Assembly: GCA_027924645.1 (NCBI GenBank)
Contig: BSBN01001251.1
Span: 1,488,001-1,552,000, forward strand
DNA length: 64,000 nt
Direction: 5' to 3'
Source: Cunninghamia lanceolata
Lineage: Eukaryota; Streptophyta; Pinopsida; Cupressales; Cupressaceae
A program made the position numbers and the translations under genes. The notes below the pieces were generated by a model. It worked only from the letters and a program-made list of their open reading frames with translations. It was not told the origin of the DNA and did not search any database. Shown here in pieces: positions 23,401-34,650 of this stretch (the stretch's first letter is position 1; every line of letters starts with the position of its first letter).

Positions 23401-24537
23401 ATGTGTAGCAGAGGATATAACCTTGTGTTTCAGGATGGTGGTTGTGAAATTAGAAAAGAAATCTCCATAACTCTAATTGCTACAGGAACAAGGACAAAAG
23501 GAAATATATATCATCTCAAAGGAGCCAATGGTATGTGTTTCATGACTCAAGTTAATAAAAATTGGCTATGGAACAGAAGAATGTGTCACATTAATTTCAA
23601 TATTCTGGTAAGGATTAGTTCTACTCAAGCTATGAGGCATCTGCCAAGAATCACAAAGCCTAATAATGCAACCTGCAAGGAATTTCAGATTGGGAAGCAA
23701 ACAAAGAAGAATTTTAAGATCAAGGAATATTCTACCATCGGACCTTTAGAGTTGGTGCATACATATCTGTGCAGACCTACAAGAGTAGTAAGCTTTCAAG
23801 GTGACATGTATTTTATGTTGTTGATTGATGATTTCTCTAGAATGACTTGGGTAACTTTTCTCAAAGAAAAATCAGAAGCTCTAGATAAGTTTAAGGGATA
23901 CAAGATTATGGTTGAAAATAAAATTGATTTGAAAATCAAGTGCTTGAGGTCTGACAGAGGTTGTGAGTTCACCTCCAATGAGTTTAATTGCTTTTGTGAA
24001 GATCATGGAATAAAAAGGCATTTGTCAGCACCTAGGACTCCTCAGCAAAATGGAGTTGTGGAAAGGAAGAATAGGACAATTCAAGAAGCAATAAGGACAA
24101 TGATGAAAGAAGAAAAATCTACTAGATATCTATTGGAGATAAGCCATCCACATTGCAGTCTACATACAAAACAGAGTGCAAGCCAGGGTCAACAGTTCAA
24201 TGACTCTATATGGACTATGGTATAGCTGAATTCCTACTATAAAATACTTTAGAGTGTTTGGAAGTAAATGCTACATTAGAAGAGATGAAGAGAACTTGGG
24301 AAAGTTTGATACAAGATCTGATGAAGGAATCTTTCTTCGATATTCCACAAAGAGCAAGGCTTACAAGTGTTACAACAAGAGGCTAAAGAAATTGGTTGAA
24401 AGTGTAAATGTCAAAGTGGATGAGGATCCCCATCAAAGCTTAGTGCTGATAGAAGAATATAAATCTGATGAGCCCCCTTGTAGAAAAGAAGAAAGTGAAG
24501 AAGAAAAGGAAAAGGAGATGCAAATTGATGAATAAGA
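23401..24537 (+). pseudogene. E4 integrase (Copia), first catalytic Asp lost
   Basis: The zinc-binding motif is damaged: WNRRMCHIN where a His is expected, and CKEF where a second Cys is expected. The core has GPLELVHTYLC: the usual catalytic Asp of HTDLCGP is Tyr (TAT, 23764-23766). The second Asp (LRSDRG) and the Glu (GVVERKNRT) remain. The frame stops at 24225, and the later part (VFGSKCYI, RSDEGIFLRYSTKSKAYKCYN) continues in another frame to 24537, ending in an acidic stretch. Confidence 0.82.
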
Positions 24538-24589
24538 TGCTCTGGAAAGTGTTCCTAAGACTCCCAAATATGTGTATAAGAATCATTCA

Positions 24590-26175
24590 AAAGATTAGTT
24601 CATTGGAGATAAGAACAAAGGTGTGTTAATAAGAAGGAAAATTGCTATGGCAGATGAACAGGTAAATTTGTGTTTGTTGTGTACAATAGAACCCAAAATA
24701 GTGACTAAAGCATGCGAAGATCTACACTGGATCAAGGCTATGGAAGAAGAACTGATACAGATTGAGAGGAATCAGACTTGGGAAGTTGTCCCAAGACCAG
24801 CAGACAAAAATGTGATAGGAACTAAATGGGTCTTCTAGAACAAATTGAATGAGAATGAAGAAGTAGTCAGAAATATGGCTAGGCTTGTGTATAAAGGCTA
24901 CTAACAAGTGGAAGGAATAGATTATGAGGAAACATTTTCTCCAATGGAAATATTGGAGGCCATTAGAATGTTATTGGCCTTTGCTGTTCATAAGAACTTC
25001 AAAGTCTATCAGATGGATGTGAAATCTACATTCTTGAATGGAGTGTTGGAAGATGAAGTATACATTGAGCAACCGAAAGGGTTTCAGTTATCAGAAGATC
25101 CAAATATGGTCTGTAGATTGAACAAGGCACAGTATGGACTCAAATAGGCTCCTAGAGCTTGGTATGCAAGGTTGGATAAGTACCTATTGCAGCAGAGATT
25201 CAAAAAGGGCTTTGCATATAGGAGTATGTATTTCAAAGTTGAAGAAAATCAAATCCAGATTGTAGAAGTGTATGTTGATGATATAACCTTTGGAGGTAAT
25301 GAAGGTATGTGCAAGAGATTTGCAAAAGAGATGCAGAAAGAATTTGAAAGTGGGGAAATGAATTTCATCCTTGGATTACAAATTAGTCAATCAGAAAAAG
25401 GTATTTTCATTTCACAGTCAAAGTACACTAAGGAAATGTTAAAGAAGTTTGGAATGGAAGACTCCAAACTAGTGTGTACTCCCATGACTACTTGTTTTAA
25501 GTTAAGCAAAGATGATGAATCTCCTAAGGCTGATCAAAGCAAGTATAGATCAATGATTAGTGGACTGTTATACCTAACTACTACTAGACCAGATATCATG
25601 CATACAGTTTGCCTTGTGGCTAGATTTCAAGTTGGTCCCAGAGAGTCACATGTTTCAACAGTAAAGAGGATATTTGGATACTTGAAAGGCACTCCAGAGT
25701 TTGGCCTATGGTATCCTAAGGATATTGATTTCTCCCTAAGTGCATGTACAGATGCAGATTGGATAGGATGTATAGATGATAGAAGAAGTACAAGTGGTGG
25801 TGCTTTCTTTTTGGGAAGTAGACTTGTCTCATGGTTAAGTAAGAAATAAGATTCAATGTCATTATCTACTGCAAACATAGAGTACATTGTAGCAGCATCT
25901 TGTTGCACATAGGTGTTGTGGATTAAGAAAACTTTGAAGGATATCAAAGGGCCATATGATGAACCTATTCCTAATTATGTGATAATACAAGTGCTATCAA
26001 CATTTCAAAAAATATGGTAATGCATTCAAGGACAAATCATATTCAATCTAGTATCACTTCCTAAGAGAGAAGGTTGCAGAGAATGAGGTAAAATTGGAGT
26101 ATGTGCTTACTAAGGACCAAATTGTAGATATCTTTACAAAGGCTCTTCCTAAAGATACTTTTGAGTATCTCTAAC
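24590..26175 (+). pseudogene. E4 reverse transcriptase and RNase H (Copia)
   Basis: HWIKAMEEELIQIERNQTW starts the RT. Then come KNVIGTKWVF, a TAG, GIDYEETFSPM, VYQMDVKSTFLNG, and CRLNKAQYGLK followed by a TAG. The catalytic YVDD is intact at 25271-25282. RNase H follows: RPDIMHTVCLVARF, GYLKGTPEFGLWY, CTDADWIGCIDDRRSTSG, and SLSTANIEYIVAASCCT with a TAG before VLWIKKTL. The end (NMVMHSRTNHIQ-like region) is frame-shifted. The motifs fit the Tork/SIRE side of Copia, but I cannot place it further. Confidence 0.85.
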
Positions 26176-26620
26176 AGAAGTAAAGGGTTATTTCCTCTGC
26201 TTTTAATTATATGCATAAGTGTGTAGATCTATCTAGGAATCATTTTGATATACATTCTTAGTCCTAGACTGATGTTGGAGGCTACCTCTCAGGGGGAGTA
26301 GGTAGTGATTGGTGCAGTCAGACATAGCATATCTTATGACCCCAAGGGGAAGAGTGCAGAGAAGTAAAAGTAGTGGAGAGAAAGAGCAAGAACTTGCTGG
26401 TGTTGCAAGTATGACCCTTTGCCATTGATGTCAAAGGGGGAGAGAATGAAGGTTGAAAAACCATTGTGTAGGAAAGTGTGAGAAGAGTAAGATTTTCTCT
26501 AGTTAGGGGGAGTAAATTGTGTAAAGAGTAAGAGTTGTTCCAATTAGGAAGAGTACTACTAAGCTGCTAATTGGTTGCTTTAGGTCTTGATTTCAAACAG
26601 TTAGTGTTGCCATCAATGAC
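26176..26620 (+). other. E4 region between pol and 3' LTR, non-coding
   Basis: Contains purine-rich GGGGGAG and GGGGAAG runs, including CAAAGGGGGAGAG near 26435, resembling extra polypurine tracts. No gene seen. Confidence 0.5.
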
Positions 26621-26629
26621 AAAGGGGGA
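26621..26629 (+). promoter_or_regulatory. E4 polypurine tract
   Basis: AAAGGGGGA directly before the inferred LTR start. It lies within a CATCAATGACAAAGGGGGA context typical of Copia elements. Confidence 0.7.
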
Positions 26630-28037
26630 TATTCTTAGAAACTTGTCGGCGTTGTCATTAATGTCAACCTCTAGTAGGTAGGTCACTTGGTTTCCAAGTG
26701 TTTTTGAGAAATTTTGAGGTGTAAAGTGTGACAGAGATGTGATCAGTGTTGTGCTCCACATTTCTTCCTAGTTGAGGATATGCTTGTCCGGTTTGGAAGT
26801 GTTGATTAAAGGTGTTAAGAGGTGTTATATCCAAAATTTGAGGTTTTGGATTGTGCAGCAGTGGAAGATATGCTTGACAGAGTTTTTGCCTATGTAGAAG
26901 ACTATTTGGGAGAAATGAGATTGCTTTGCATCTCTCCGCATTGAGGTTTCTTGTCCTGTGAATTTGGGGATGTGCTTCTACAGTCTATATCTAACTTTCC
27001 TTGAAATTTCCAGTGTTGAGTTGCTCCACACAATCAATTCTTGTGTTGGTGTTTAGTCGTAGTGGATCCTGATGTGCATAATGAAGATATTCTGTGTCAG
27101 ATGGTTGTGGCAGAGTTACAGAGGATTTTGATGATGTTGAATATTGTGAAAAGGTGTGTGGATGTTGTAGAGTGTCTCTCTGTGGTCGGCATGTTGTGTT
27201 TGGACTTGGAGAAGCATGGATGTGGCTGTTAGCTCAGGTTTGGCTGACCTATCATGTTGGTTCCACTTGTGGAGGTGCCTCGTGGATTGTAGATGTGATG
27301 AACAGCTTGGTGATATAGATTTGAGTCCTGGTTATCCCTTGACATGGTCCACTTTTACTTCTTTCCACCGTGGAAGTGTTTAGTGCTGACCTAAGTGATG
27401 TTGCATGTGTGTAATGCACACACTTCATTAGGACCGACCTAATTGAGATAGGTCTTGGTTGTGGTGGTATAAATGCAAGCTAAAATTGTGTGGAGAAAAG
27501 TAGAGAAGATGTTGCAAATGTGAATCAAGGGTAGTGAGCAGTGCGCGGGCTTAAATGCCTATGATTCTAAAATGGAATGAGCAGAAGGTGTCTACATTTA
27601 GTATGCTTGAAGTTGCTAGATGTAGTGAGCCAAAGGTTATGGATAGCAAGAAGTTGCAATGGTGGATCTCTCTTGTTGCTTTGAGATAGTGAATCTCTTT
27701 GTGACAGTCTTCTTCTTTCTTCTCTCTTATGTGCAGTGAGCCTTTCTCTGGCAGTGAGCCTTTCTTCTAGGTAGTGAGCCCTTAGCAATGAGCCTATTAT
27801 TTTTCGGTGTTGTTATTCATATATATTGTGAGCTAATCCTCACTGTGGTTTTTCTCTTATAGGGTTTTCCACTTAAATCTGGTGTTCTTATGTGTTTGGG
27901 TGTGTTTGCATTGATGCTTCATATGTTTACATTCTGCTAATGCATTATAAGTGGTTGATGATTGAAATTTCTTTGAGGGTATAAAGTTTAGCATACAACT
28001 TATTCACCCCCCCTCTTAGTTGCCATGTGCATTCTAA
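26630..28037 (+). repeat. E4 3' LTR (approximate limits)
   Basis: The start is inferred from the polypurine tract, although a TG terminus is not clear. It ends with TTCACCCCCCCTCTTAGTTG near 28020, a common plant Copia LTR tail. A TATA box (TATAAATG, 27468-27475) sits about 30 bp before the repeated unit that I infer to be R-U5. Repeats of AGTGAGCC occur at 27733-27795. Short frames inside are not called. Confidence 0.6.
27468..27475 (+). promoter_or_regulatory. E4 LTR TATA box
   Basis: TATAAATG in a GTGGTGGTATAAATGCAAGC context, about 840 bp into the inferred LTR. Confidence 0.55.
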
Positions 28038-28573
28038 TAGAGAAGATGATGTGAATGTGAATCAAGGGTAGTAAAGTTGAGTGCGAGCTTAAATGCTTAT
28101 GATTCCCAGATGCAGTGAGTAGGTGTCTACATTTCAATGTGCTTGAAGTTGCTGGAGGCAGTGAGCCAAAGGTTGCGGATGGCAAGAAGTTGCAGTGGTG
28201 GAATTCTCATGTTGCCTTGAGATATTGAATCTCTCTATAATAGTTCTCTTCTATTCTTCTCTCTTCTAGACAGTGAGTCCTTTTGGGCAGTGAGCCCTTG
28301 GAAATGAACCTTTATTCTGGGTAGTGAGCCTACTTGTATTCAATGTTGCTATTCATATATATGTCAGTTAATCCTCACCATGTTTTTCCCTTCTTGGGTT
28401 TTCCACATAAATCTAGTGTTCTTATGTGTTTGGATGTGTTTGCATTGATGCTTCATATGTTTACATTCTGCTAATGCATGATAAGAGGTTGATGTTTGAA
28501 ATTTCTTTGAGGGTTTAAAGTTTTAATACACAATTGATTCACCCCCCCTCTTAGTTGTCCTATGCATTCTAAC
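28038..28573 (+). repeat. Second tandem copy of E4 R-U5 segment
   Basis: Matches 27501-28037 at an offset of about 537. Both start TAGAGAAGAT, share GTGAATCAAGGGTAGT and the AGTGAGCC repeats, and end CACCCCCCCTCTTAGTTG then TGCATTCTAA. Confidence 0.8.
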
Positions 28574-30046
28574 ATAGGGGTAACTAACATATTCTTGGAA
28601 ATCACACAAGCACACAAGGGTACATAGGGAAAACACACCAAACAAATGTGCTATCTAAATAGAAAACATAAAAAGGTATATACACATGATACAAATGTGA
28701 AATATCTACCTATCAAACTCATATCAAATAGATCATCTATTGTGACTCATCACAACATGCCCCTATTTTGTCATCAAAATTGGGGATCCTTTATTTCTTT
28801 TTATATTTTGCCTCTTATGCCACTTTGATTTTCTAAATTTATTAGAATTCTCTGGTTATTCATCCTTTCGAGAGAAAAGTGTTACTAGAAATTATTCATA
28901 AATTTTTTTTGGTCCTTGTCTTTGTCAAAATCTTAAAAATTTTAAGGGGTTTTCTATTGTTGTAGTTTACAAACCAAGATTGAACTCCAATTTGCAAGTT
29001 GCAAACTCGACCTAGACCCTGGTTTGTACCTCTACCCTATTTGCATGATTTTTCATATTTTCTATTTTTATCAGTGGCATTTCATATTCCCACCCCTTGG
29101 TCTTCAATTTAGCCATTCACTAGCCTTCTTTTCCCTGTGAGAGTCAATTTTTCTTAAAAATATTGTTGAATCATTATTTAGGATAGCTTGTGTAATCAGT
29201 GTTAGGATTTAAATCTTATGTTTCTTCTTTGGTAAGAGTTCTTTTTGTAAGTCCTTATTTTTACAAATGTTTTGGTTTATTCTTCAAAGAGTCTTACATT
29301 CTGAGGGCTTGTTTTGGTTTGATGTCTTTGACTTTACCATTTTGATGATTTCCTTGATCATTTTTAGGAGTTTGGATTATTATGTTGAATACTTGCTTAA
29401 TTTTTGGATTCCCAAAACTTCTAACAATTTATTGGTTTTTACATGCTATGAGTCAACTATGAAGTCTAGTCACATTTCGTATTTCACTTGCAATTTGTAG
29501 TTTTCTAAAAATTATAACCAGAGTCTAAACTTCAATCACAATCCACATTTCCAAAACATTTTGTAGTTTGCAATATTTTATAAATTGCAATCAAACTCTA
29601 GAGTTTGGTTGTAGTCATGAAACCTAAAAGTTTTGTAGTTTCAAGTTACTTCTTGTTACAAAACAAAACATGAAGTTCAGTCACATTTCATAGTGTACTT
29701 GTAATATATAGTTTGTTGCAAACTACAACTGGAGTTTGAACTCTATACATAGTTCACACCTCATTTATTTTTTGCAATTGTAGTCAATATTATAAATTGT
29801 AAACCAGATTCAATTTCTAGTTTGTAGATTGCATTTTTTCTAGCAAAGACTAAAATTCCCTCAAGTAGTTCCAAATGCATGAAATTTTGAGAGAAAAGGA
29901 TTTTATTCAATTTATTTGTTTTTCTAACCTAATTATGGATGCAGTTTGGTAATTTATGCATAATTTTGGCATTAATTACATCTAGTAAATAATTGTTTAT
30001 TTTGATACTAAGGCATGCCTGGTTATGGTAGGAACTCTAAATAGGA
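28574..30046. other. Non-coding, T-rich stretch before F-B ORF
   Basis: No gene seen. From about 28970 to 29840 there are loosely repeated phrases of the type TTTGTAGTTTGCAA and AAATTGCAA in both orientations. It may be leader or LTR of F-B. Confidence 0.4.
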
Positions 30047-33000
30047 ATGTCTTCACCACCAAAAATGAGGTGCAAATACAAGGGTTTGGTACCACTTTTA
30101 AAATTGGTATCCAAGATGGATAATATCTTTGACATGGATTTTGGACATGTGGGATTATAGGAGTTCCACAAAAGATTGTTGGATAGCAAGAAGACCAAGA
30201 TGTTACATAACATCAAATTAAGTGGAGTCATGGAGGCTGCTTTCTTTCCAACATCACTTCAATCTCTATATTTAGTCTTAACATGTGCAAGGTTTTATAA
30301 TATAAAGCACAGGGTGGTCAAAATGATTGATGGTAAGGTGATTATACAAATTCAACCACCCTACATTGAAAATATGTTGAATATTCCAACAATAGAGGCC
30401 TTTGTCAAGTTGTCCATTGATTCTTCTAGAGAGTATATCAAATCCCATGTTGACCAGTGCATAGATGTCATTAATAATAATTAGTTAGCCATGCTAAGAG
30501 TAGAAATTTCTAAAGTTCCAAAGAAGATATTTTTCAATGAGTTTAAAGAAGAGATTAATGATGCAATTACTCTCTTAAGTTAGGTTACAAGACTTGATAT
30601 TGTAAAAGAGTTCCATCCATAAATGTTTCAATCCATTGCTAAAGTCATTTATGGTAAAGAGTTCACTGATGAAGTGACCCTTATAAGAGATAGTCTCCAT
30701 AAGAAATTAAGTGAAGTCATTAATCCAAATAGTTTTATATGACTTAATATTTTGTATATGCCTTGGCAAGAAGGCAACAATTTGTTGGACTAAAGTAGAT
30801 TAGTATTATAGGTTTATGTAGATAGTTGGTGTACAAATACTATCATCATTTGTAGATGAAGCAAAGTATTAAGCATTTAAGAAGGGTAAATGATGCATTC
30901 ATATTCTATATTATAAGAATGCTTGAGAATGATAGAGCAACAATAATGTCTATAGAATCCATGGATCAAATTCAAAAATGGAGAAATTGTTATTACTAGT
31001 TTTCTACCTTTACTTATATCAAATTTGTTAGATTCACAAGGATGCCATTAATGCTCCCTTCTTAGGTTAGTGACTAAGTTTCTTTGTTAGAGCTATATAA
31101 ACAATTCACTGAAATTCATAAGCTCTATGTAAAGAAAAAGGTCAAAGGCCTTCCTTTCCCTTTGTTAATTGGAAGGTACACATGTCTAACAAGATAGAAA
31201 ACAAGAAATGCAAATGCAAAACTATCACTCCTAACATTGAAACCATATGAGGCAAGGCCTTCTTTCAACCCTAGGAAATTTATGGAAGGATTAAAATCCA
31301 CTATTTTGCATAAACCCAATCTTGAAGACTATTGGGAAAATTGTGTTAATGATATAGAAGTTTGTAAGAGGTCTAATTTATGTATGATAGCGCTACAAAT
31401 GAAAATGTATCAAGTAGTTGTGATACCTCAAGGATTATAGGATGATGGTGATTTATTGGATCCTTCATATGAGGCAAATAAGGTTTTTAATCAACCTCTA
31501 CCAATAAATGATTAGAATTTAGGAGAATTCAAGAATCTAGAAGCAAGAGCTTCTTCAATGATTAGAATAAACAAGAGATGTCTTGAAGAGACATTAAAAA
31601 ACTTTCAAGAAGGAATCCATATTTTTGTAGTGGTATCTATAGGAGGAGATGAAGAAGAAATGTTGGAAGAGGAGCAAGTGAAGTTGATTAAGAAAAATAA
31701 GTTTCCTAAGTTAAGGTTTGTGTGTTTGAGTTTTCTTTAGCCAAAGTAGGGGCAAGCATAAAATATGAATATTTCCCTTGGTCTTTGCAATCTTATTTAT
31801 GAAGCTCCCCCTCAAGTTGTGTATGTTGATGTGGCTCAAGTTGATGAGCCAACACCCTTGTCTCTACAATAAATCTTCAAATCACCATCTTAATCTCCTC
31901 ATTATTCACCTCTTATCTTTCAACTACCAAATCTTTTTATTGTAGGTCCTCCCATATATGTTTTATAAAGAACCCACATATTATCTTCAGAGAAGGTACT
32001 TGATAAAGCTCCTTCTCCTCCTAAAATTCCTTATCCACCTCTTCTTTTGAATGATCAAAACATGCCTCAACAACCACAAGTCAATATCCCAACATGAGAA
32101 GCACAAACAATGGATACACCATAGTAGTTTGATCAAATTTTCTAAAAGAGAAAGAGATTTGTGAAGCTGACTTTAGATGATCTTGCTTAGCTAGTTACCT
32201 TATTTTTAAACCCATTCTTCCAAAAAGGGTTGGAATAATAAATTCTATCACAAATGACAATTATAGAAATAGGTAAGCTCAGATCATTACACCACTATTG
32301 AACATGCCTAATGATGATATGCAATCGTTGGTTTATTCAGTTACTACTATTGTTGGGAAATCCATCAAGAGAGGAAGGAAACAACTTGCTAGATATTTAG
32401 TAGATTGGCTCATTCAAAAGATGGATAAGAATAAGGACACTAAGGAAGAATTGGAGGATAAATTTTCACACCTTACGACCTATATTGAATATTTAGTTGG
32501 TCCTATTGGTTTGTCTTTGATAGATGTAGTTTCACAACATATTCTTAGTATTGAAAAGGAAGTTCTAACTTTAGGGGAATTGGGAAATGCAATGAAACTC
32601 ATTCATGCCTATAATGTTAAGTTGGTTAGCTTGAGTTATAAGATCATTTAGGAAATAATTTAAATCACAACATTATCCAAAGGAATGGAGGTTTTTGATA
32701 CTTTGATGACTAGGGTAAAAATTGAATTAGAGGTAATACATAATAGTTTTCCTCAAATAGCTCAGATGGAAAACTTAGATTTTTTTTATTTGGTGGATGA
32801 AGCTATTCTTAATGATCAAGAGCCTAATGTGCATCAGAAATGGAAGATAGCATATAGATTTTAAGTCAAAATCTTGAGGAAGTGTTAGAAGAAGAGTCAA
32901 AAGGTACAATCTCTTGTAAAAAATGTGTACAATGTCTTAGATGACTTTATGAGAAAGTTGGGATTTTCTTTGTTTGATGAGAACCAAAAATTCCAACCAC

Positions 33001-33296
33001 TACAAATTTTATAGGATTAGTTTATACAATTTGTGAAAATAGAATCACCCAAGGACCATGGATTTGCTAGAAATTTTATTAATAATTTAAATAAAATAAA
33101 GGGTACTTGTGAGCTTTTTGAGCTCAAAATGGTGGAACTCAAAGACATTCAAAAGAAACTTCAAGAGATTTTTATAAAGATTGATGTCAAATTCACCCAT
33201 TCAAATGGTCCAAATCCAAGATTGGTGAAGGTACCATTGGATAATTATATTTGTTATTTGCAAGAGATGGAGAATGAAGTTGCTAAAAGAAACTAG
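30047..33296 (+). pseudogene. F-B long decayed ORF of unknown function
   Basis: An ATG at 30047 (MSSPPKMRCKYKG) opens a frame continuing with isolated stops (TAG, TAA, TGA) to about 30740. It includes AAFFPTSLQSLYLVLTCARF, VIIQIQPPYIENMLNIPT and FQSIAKVIYGKEFTDEV. Coding-like text resumes in other frames at 31237-31740 and, in one frame, at 32298-33296 (SIKRGRKQLARYLVDWLIQK, THLTTYIEYLVGPIGLSL-like text, then a Lys/Glu-rich, coiled-coil-like C-terminus). The ancestral protein would be near 1000 residues. I recognise no gag, protease, RT or integrase motif. Location beside LTR-like and gag-like sequence suggests an accessory ORF of a retroelement, but a captured host gene is possible. Confidence 0.55.
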
Positions 33297-33303
33297 TCAA
33301 AAA

Positions 33304-33600
33304 TGTTTTATGATGACCATTTGAATGCCAAATTTTGTCTTAGATGTAATTAGAAAAAAGATAAAAAGTGTTCCAAGATAAAAGTGTCTCTTCAAATTTC
33401 TTTTATTTTAAAAGTGGAAGGAATTTCTTTTCACTTTCCCCTTCCTTTGACCTATAAATACTTGTGTATTTGGCATTGTAAAGGGTTGGAAAACTCTTCT
33501 ATTTTATTAATACAATTTTCTTTTCAATTCTTAGTATTTGTTTCCCTTTTGTTTGAGTTTTCCAAACTCTAAGCATGTACTTGTTTTTCATGCACTTATG
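33304..33600 (+). repeat. LTR-like promoter segment of F-B
   Basis: From TGTTTTATGATGACC onward the sequence has the look of a plant LTR U3-R: TATAAATA at 33453-33460, then about 50 bp later TTTTATTAATACAATTTTC, which resembles a polyadenylation region. No partner LTR was found, so limits and identity are tentative. Confidence 0.4.
33453..33460 (+). promoter_or_regulatory. TATA box of F-B LTR-like segment
   Basis: CCTATAAATACTTG, preceded by a C/T-rich stretch and followed by a T-rich region. Confidence 0.5.
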
Positions 33601-34650
33601 TTCACCAAATGTTGATGAGTTTGAGATGTGCTAGAGCCACTTACACTTGGCTGATGGTGAAGCATTGTGTGTGGTAAATCAAAACACATTGTAGCTCCAA
33701 AGTTTGTAGATCTCTATCTAATTCATGCAATTTTCCCTTTGAAGATTTCACCTTCTTACATGGTGATTATGGCTATAGGTCATGTAAGGAGTTTTTTTCA
33801 AATTTTTGCATTTAAAGAATGGTGTGTGGAAGATAGGAAGTGCACACTTGGATTTATTTTCCCTTTCCTCTCTCCCCTCTCTTTTTTCTTTTTTAAGTCA
33901 TGGTTATACTAGGATTAGTTTAGATTTCCTTCATTGTTTTCTTTTTGGTTTAGCTTAGGGTTTTCATAAAGAATGCCTTTAATAATTATTAATGTTAACA
34001 CCTTAAAACTTTCATGCATGGTGAATGAGTGGTACATATTTTTAGATATATTTTTTGAGGTTTGTGTAAGATGGTTTGTAAAAATATTTGATTAATTGTG
34101 GCATCAAATTTGAGGAAGGAAAACTTTGCATTTTTAAGTTCTCACTTTGTGTCTTTTCATATTCCTTTTGAAATTATTGGTGTTCTTATGGGCTTTTGAT
34201 GAAATAAATTGCTAAAGTTAATGAATGTGGTTATTATTAATTTGAAGAGGTATTTTTTGGACTAATGTTATTAAAATTTGTCCTTGAGATCTGAGATTTG
34301 GATTATAGTGGACTTTGTCTCAAATATTTAGATTTTCTTCTCTAGAGTTTGGAATCTTTAAAAGAATCACTAGAGCGCCTTAAACAGGATAGATTGTCTC
34401 ACCTACTAAGGTATTTTGGTCTTTTATTGAGAAGATAATTTGAGAAGAAGACTCTTGGGCTACTTTGCCTTTCAAGTAGTGAAACTTTCATTGTTCCAAC
34501 CTATTAGTGTGCTAAACTAGGCATCAATAGAACTAGCACTAGGAGGGATGAAAATTAGAGTCTAAGGGATATCAAACTCATTCCAAGTCAGGTTAATCAA
34601 AGGAAGAGTGGTACAAATTACTTGACACCAAATGGACAAGACAAGAAAAG
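33601..34650. other. Non-coding, T-rich; no gene seen
   Basis: Only short open frames (for example 33667-33912) with Phe/Leu-rich low-complexity translations. A leader between the LTR-like segment and the gag-like remnant is the likeliest role. Confidence 0.4.

Larger units (their letters stand above)
22216..28573 (+). mobile_element. E4: Ty1/Copia element, 5' truncated, decayed
   Basis: The order gag, protease, integrase, RT/RNase H, then a polypurine tract and LTR-like sequence is the Copia order. The 5' LTR and about the first 30 gag residues are absent. Multiple stops and frame breaks are present. Confidence 0.85.

Noticed and set aside
30047..33296. Possible endogenous pararetrovirus or LINE coding region
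   Set aside because: No movement-protein, coat, RT or endonuclease motif, and LTR-like features are nearby.
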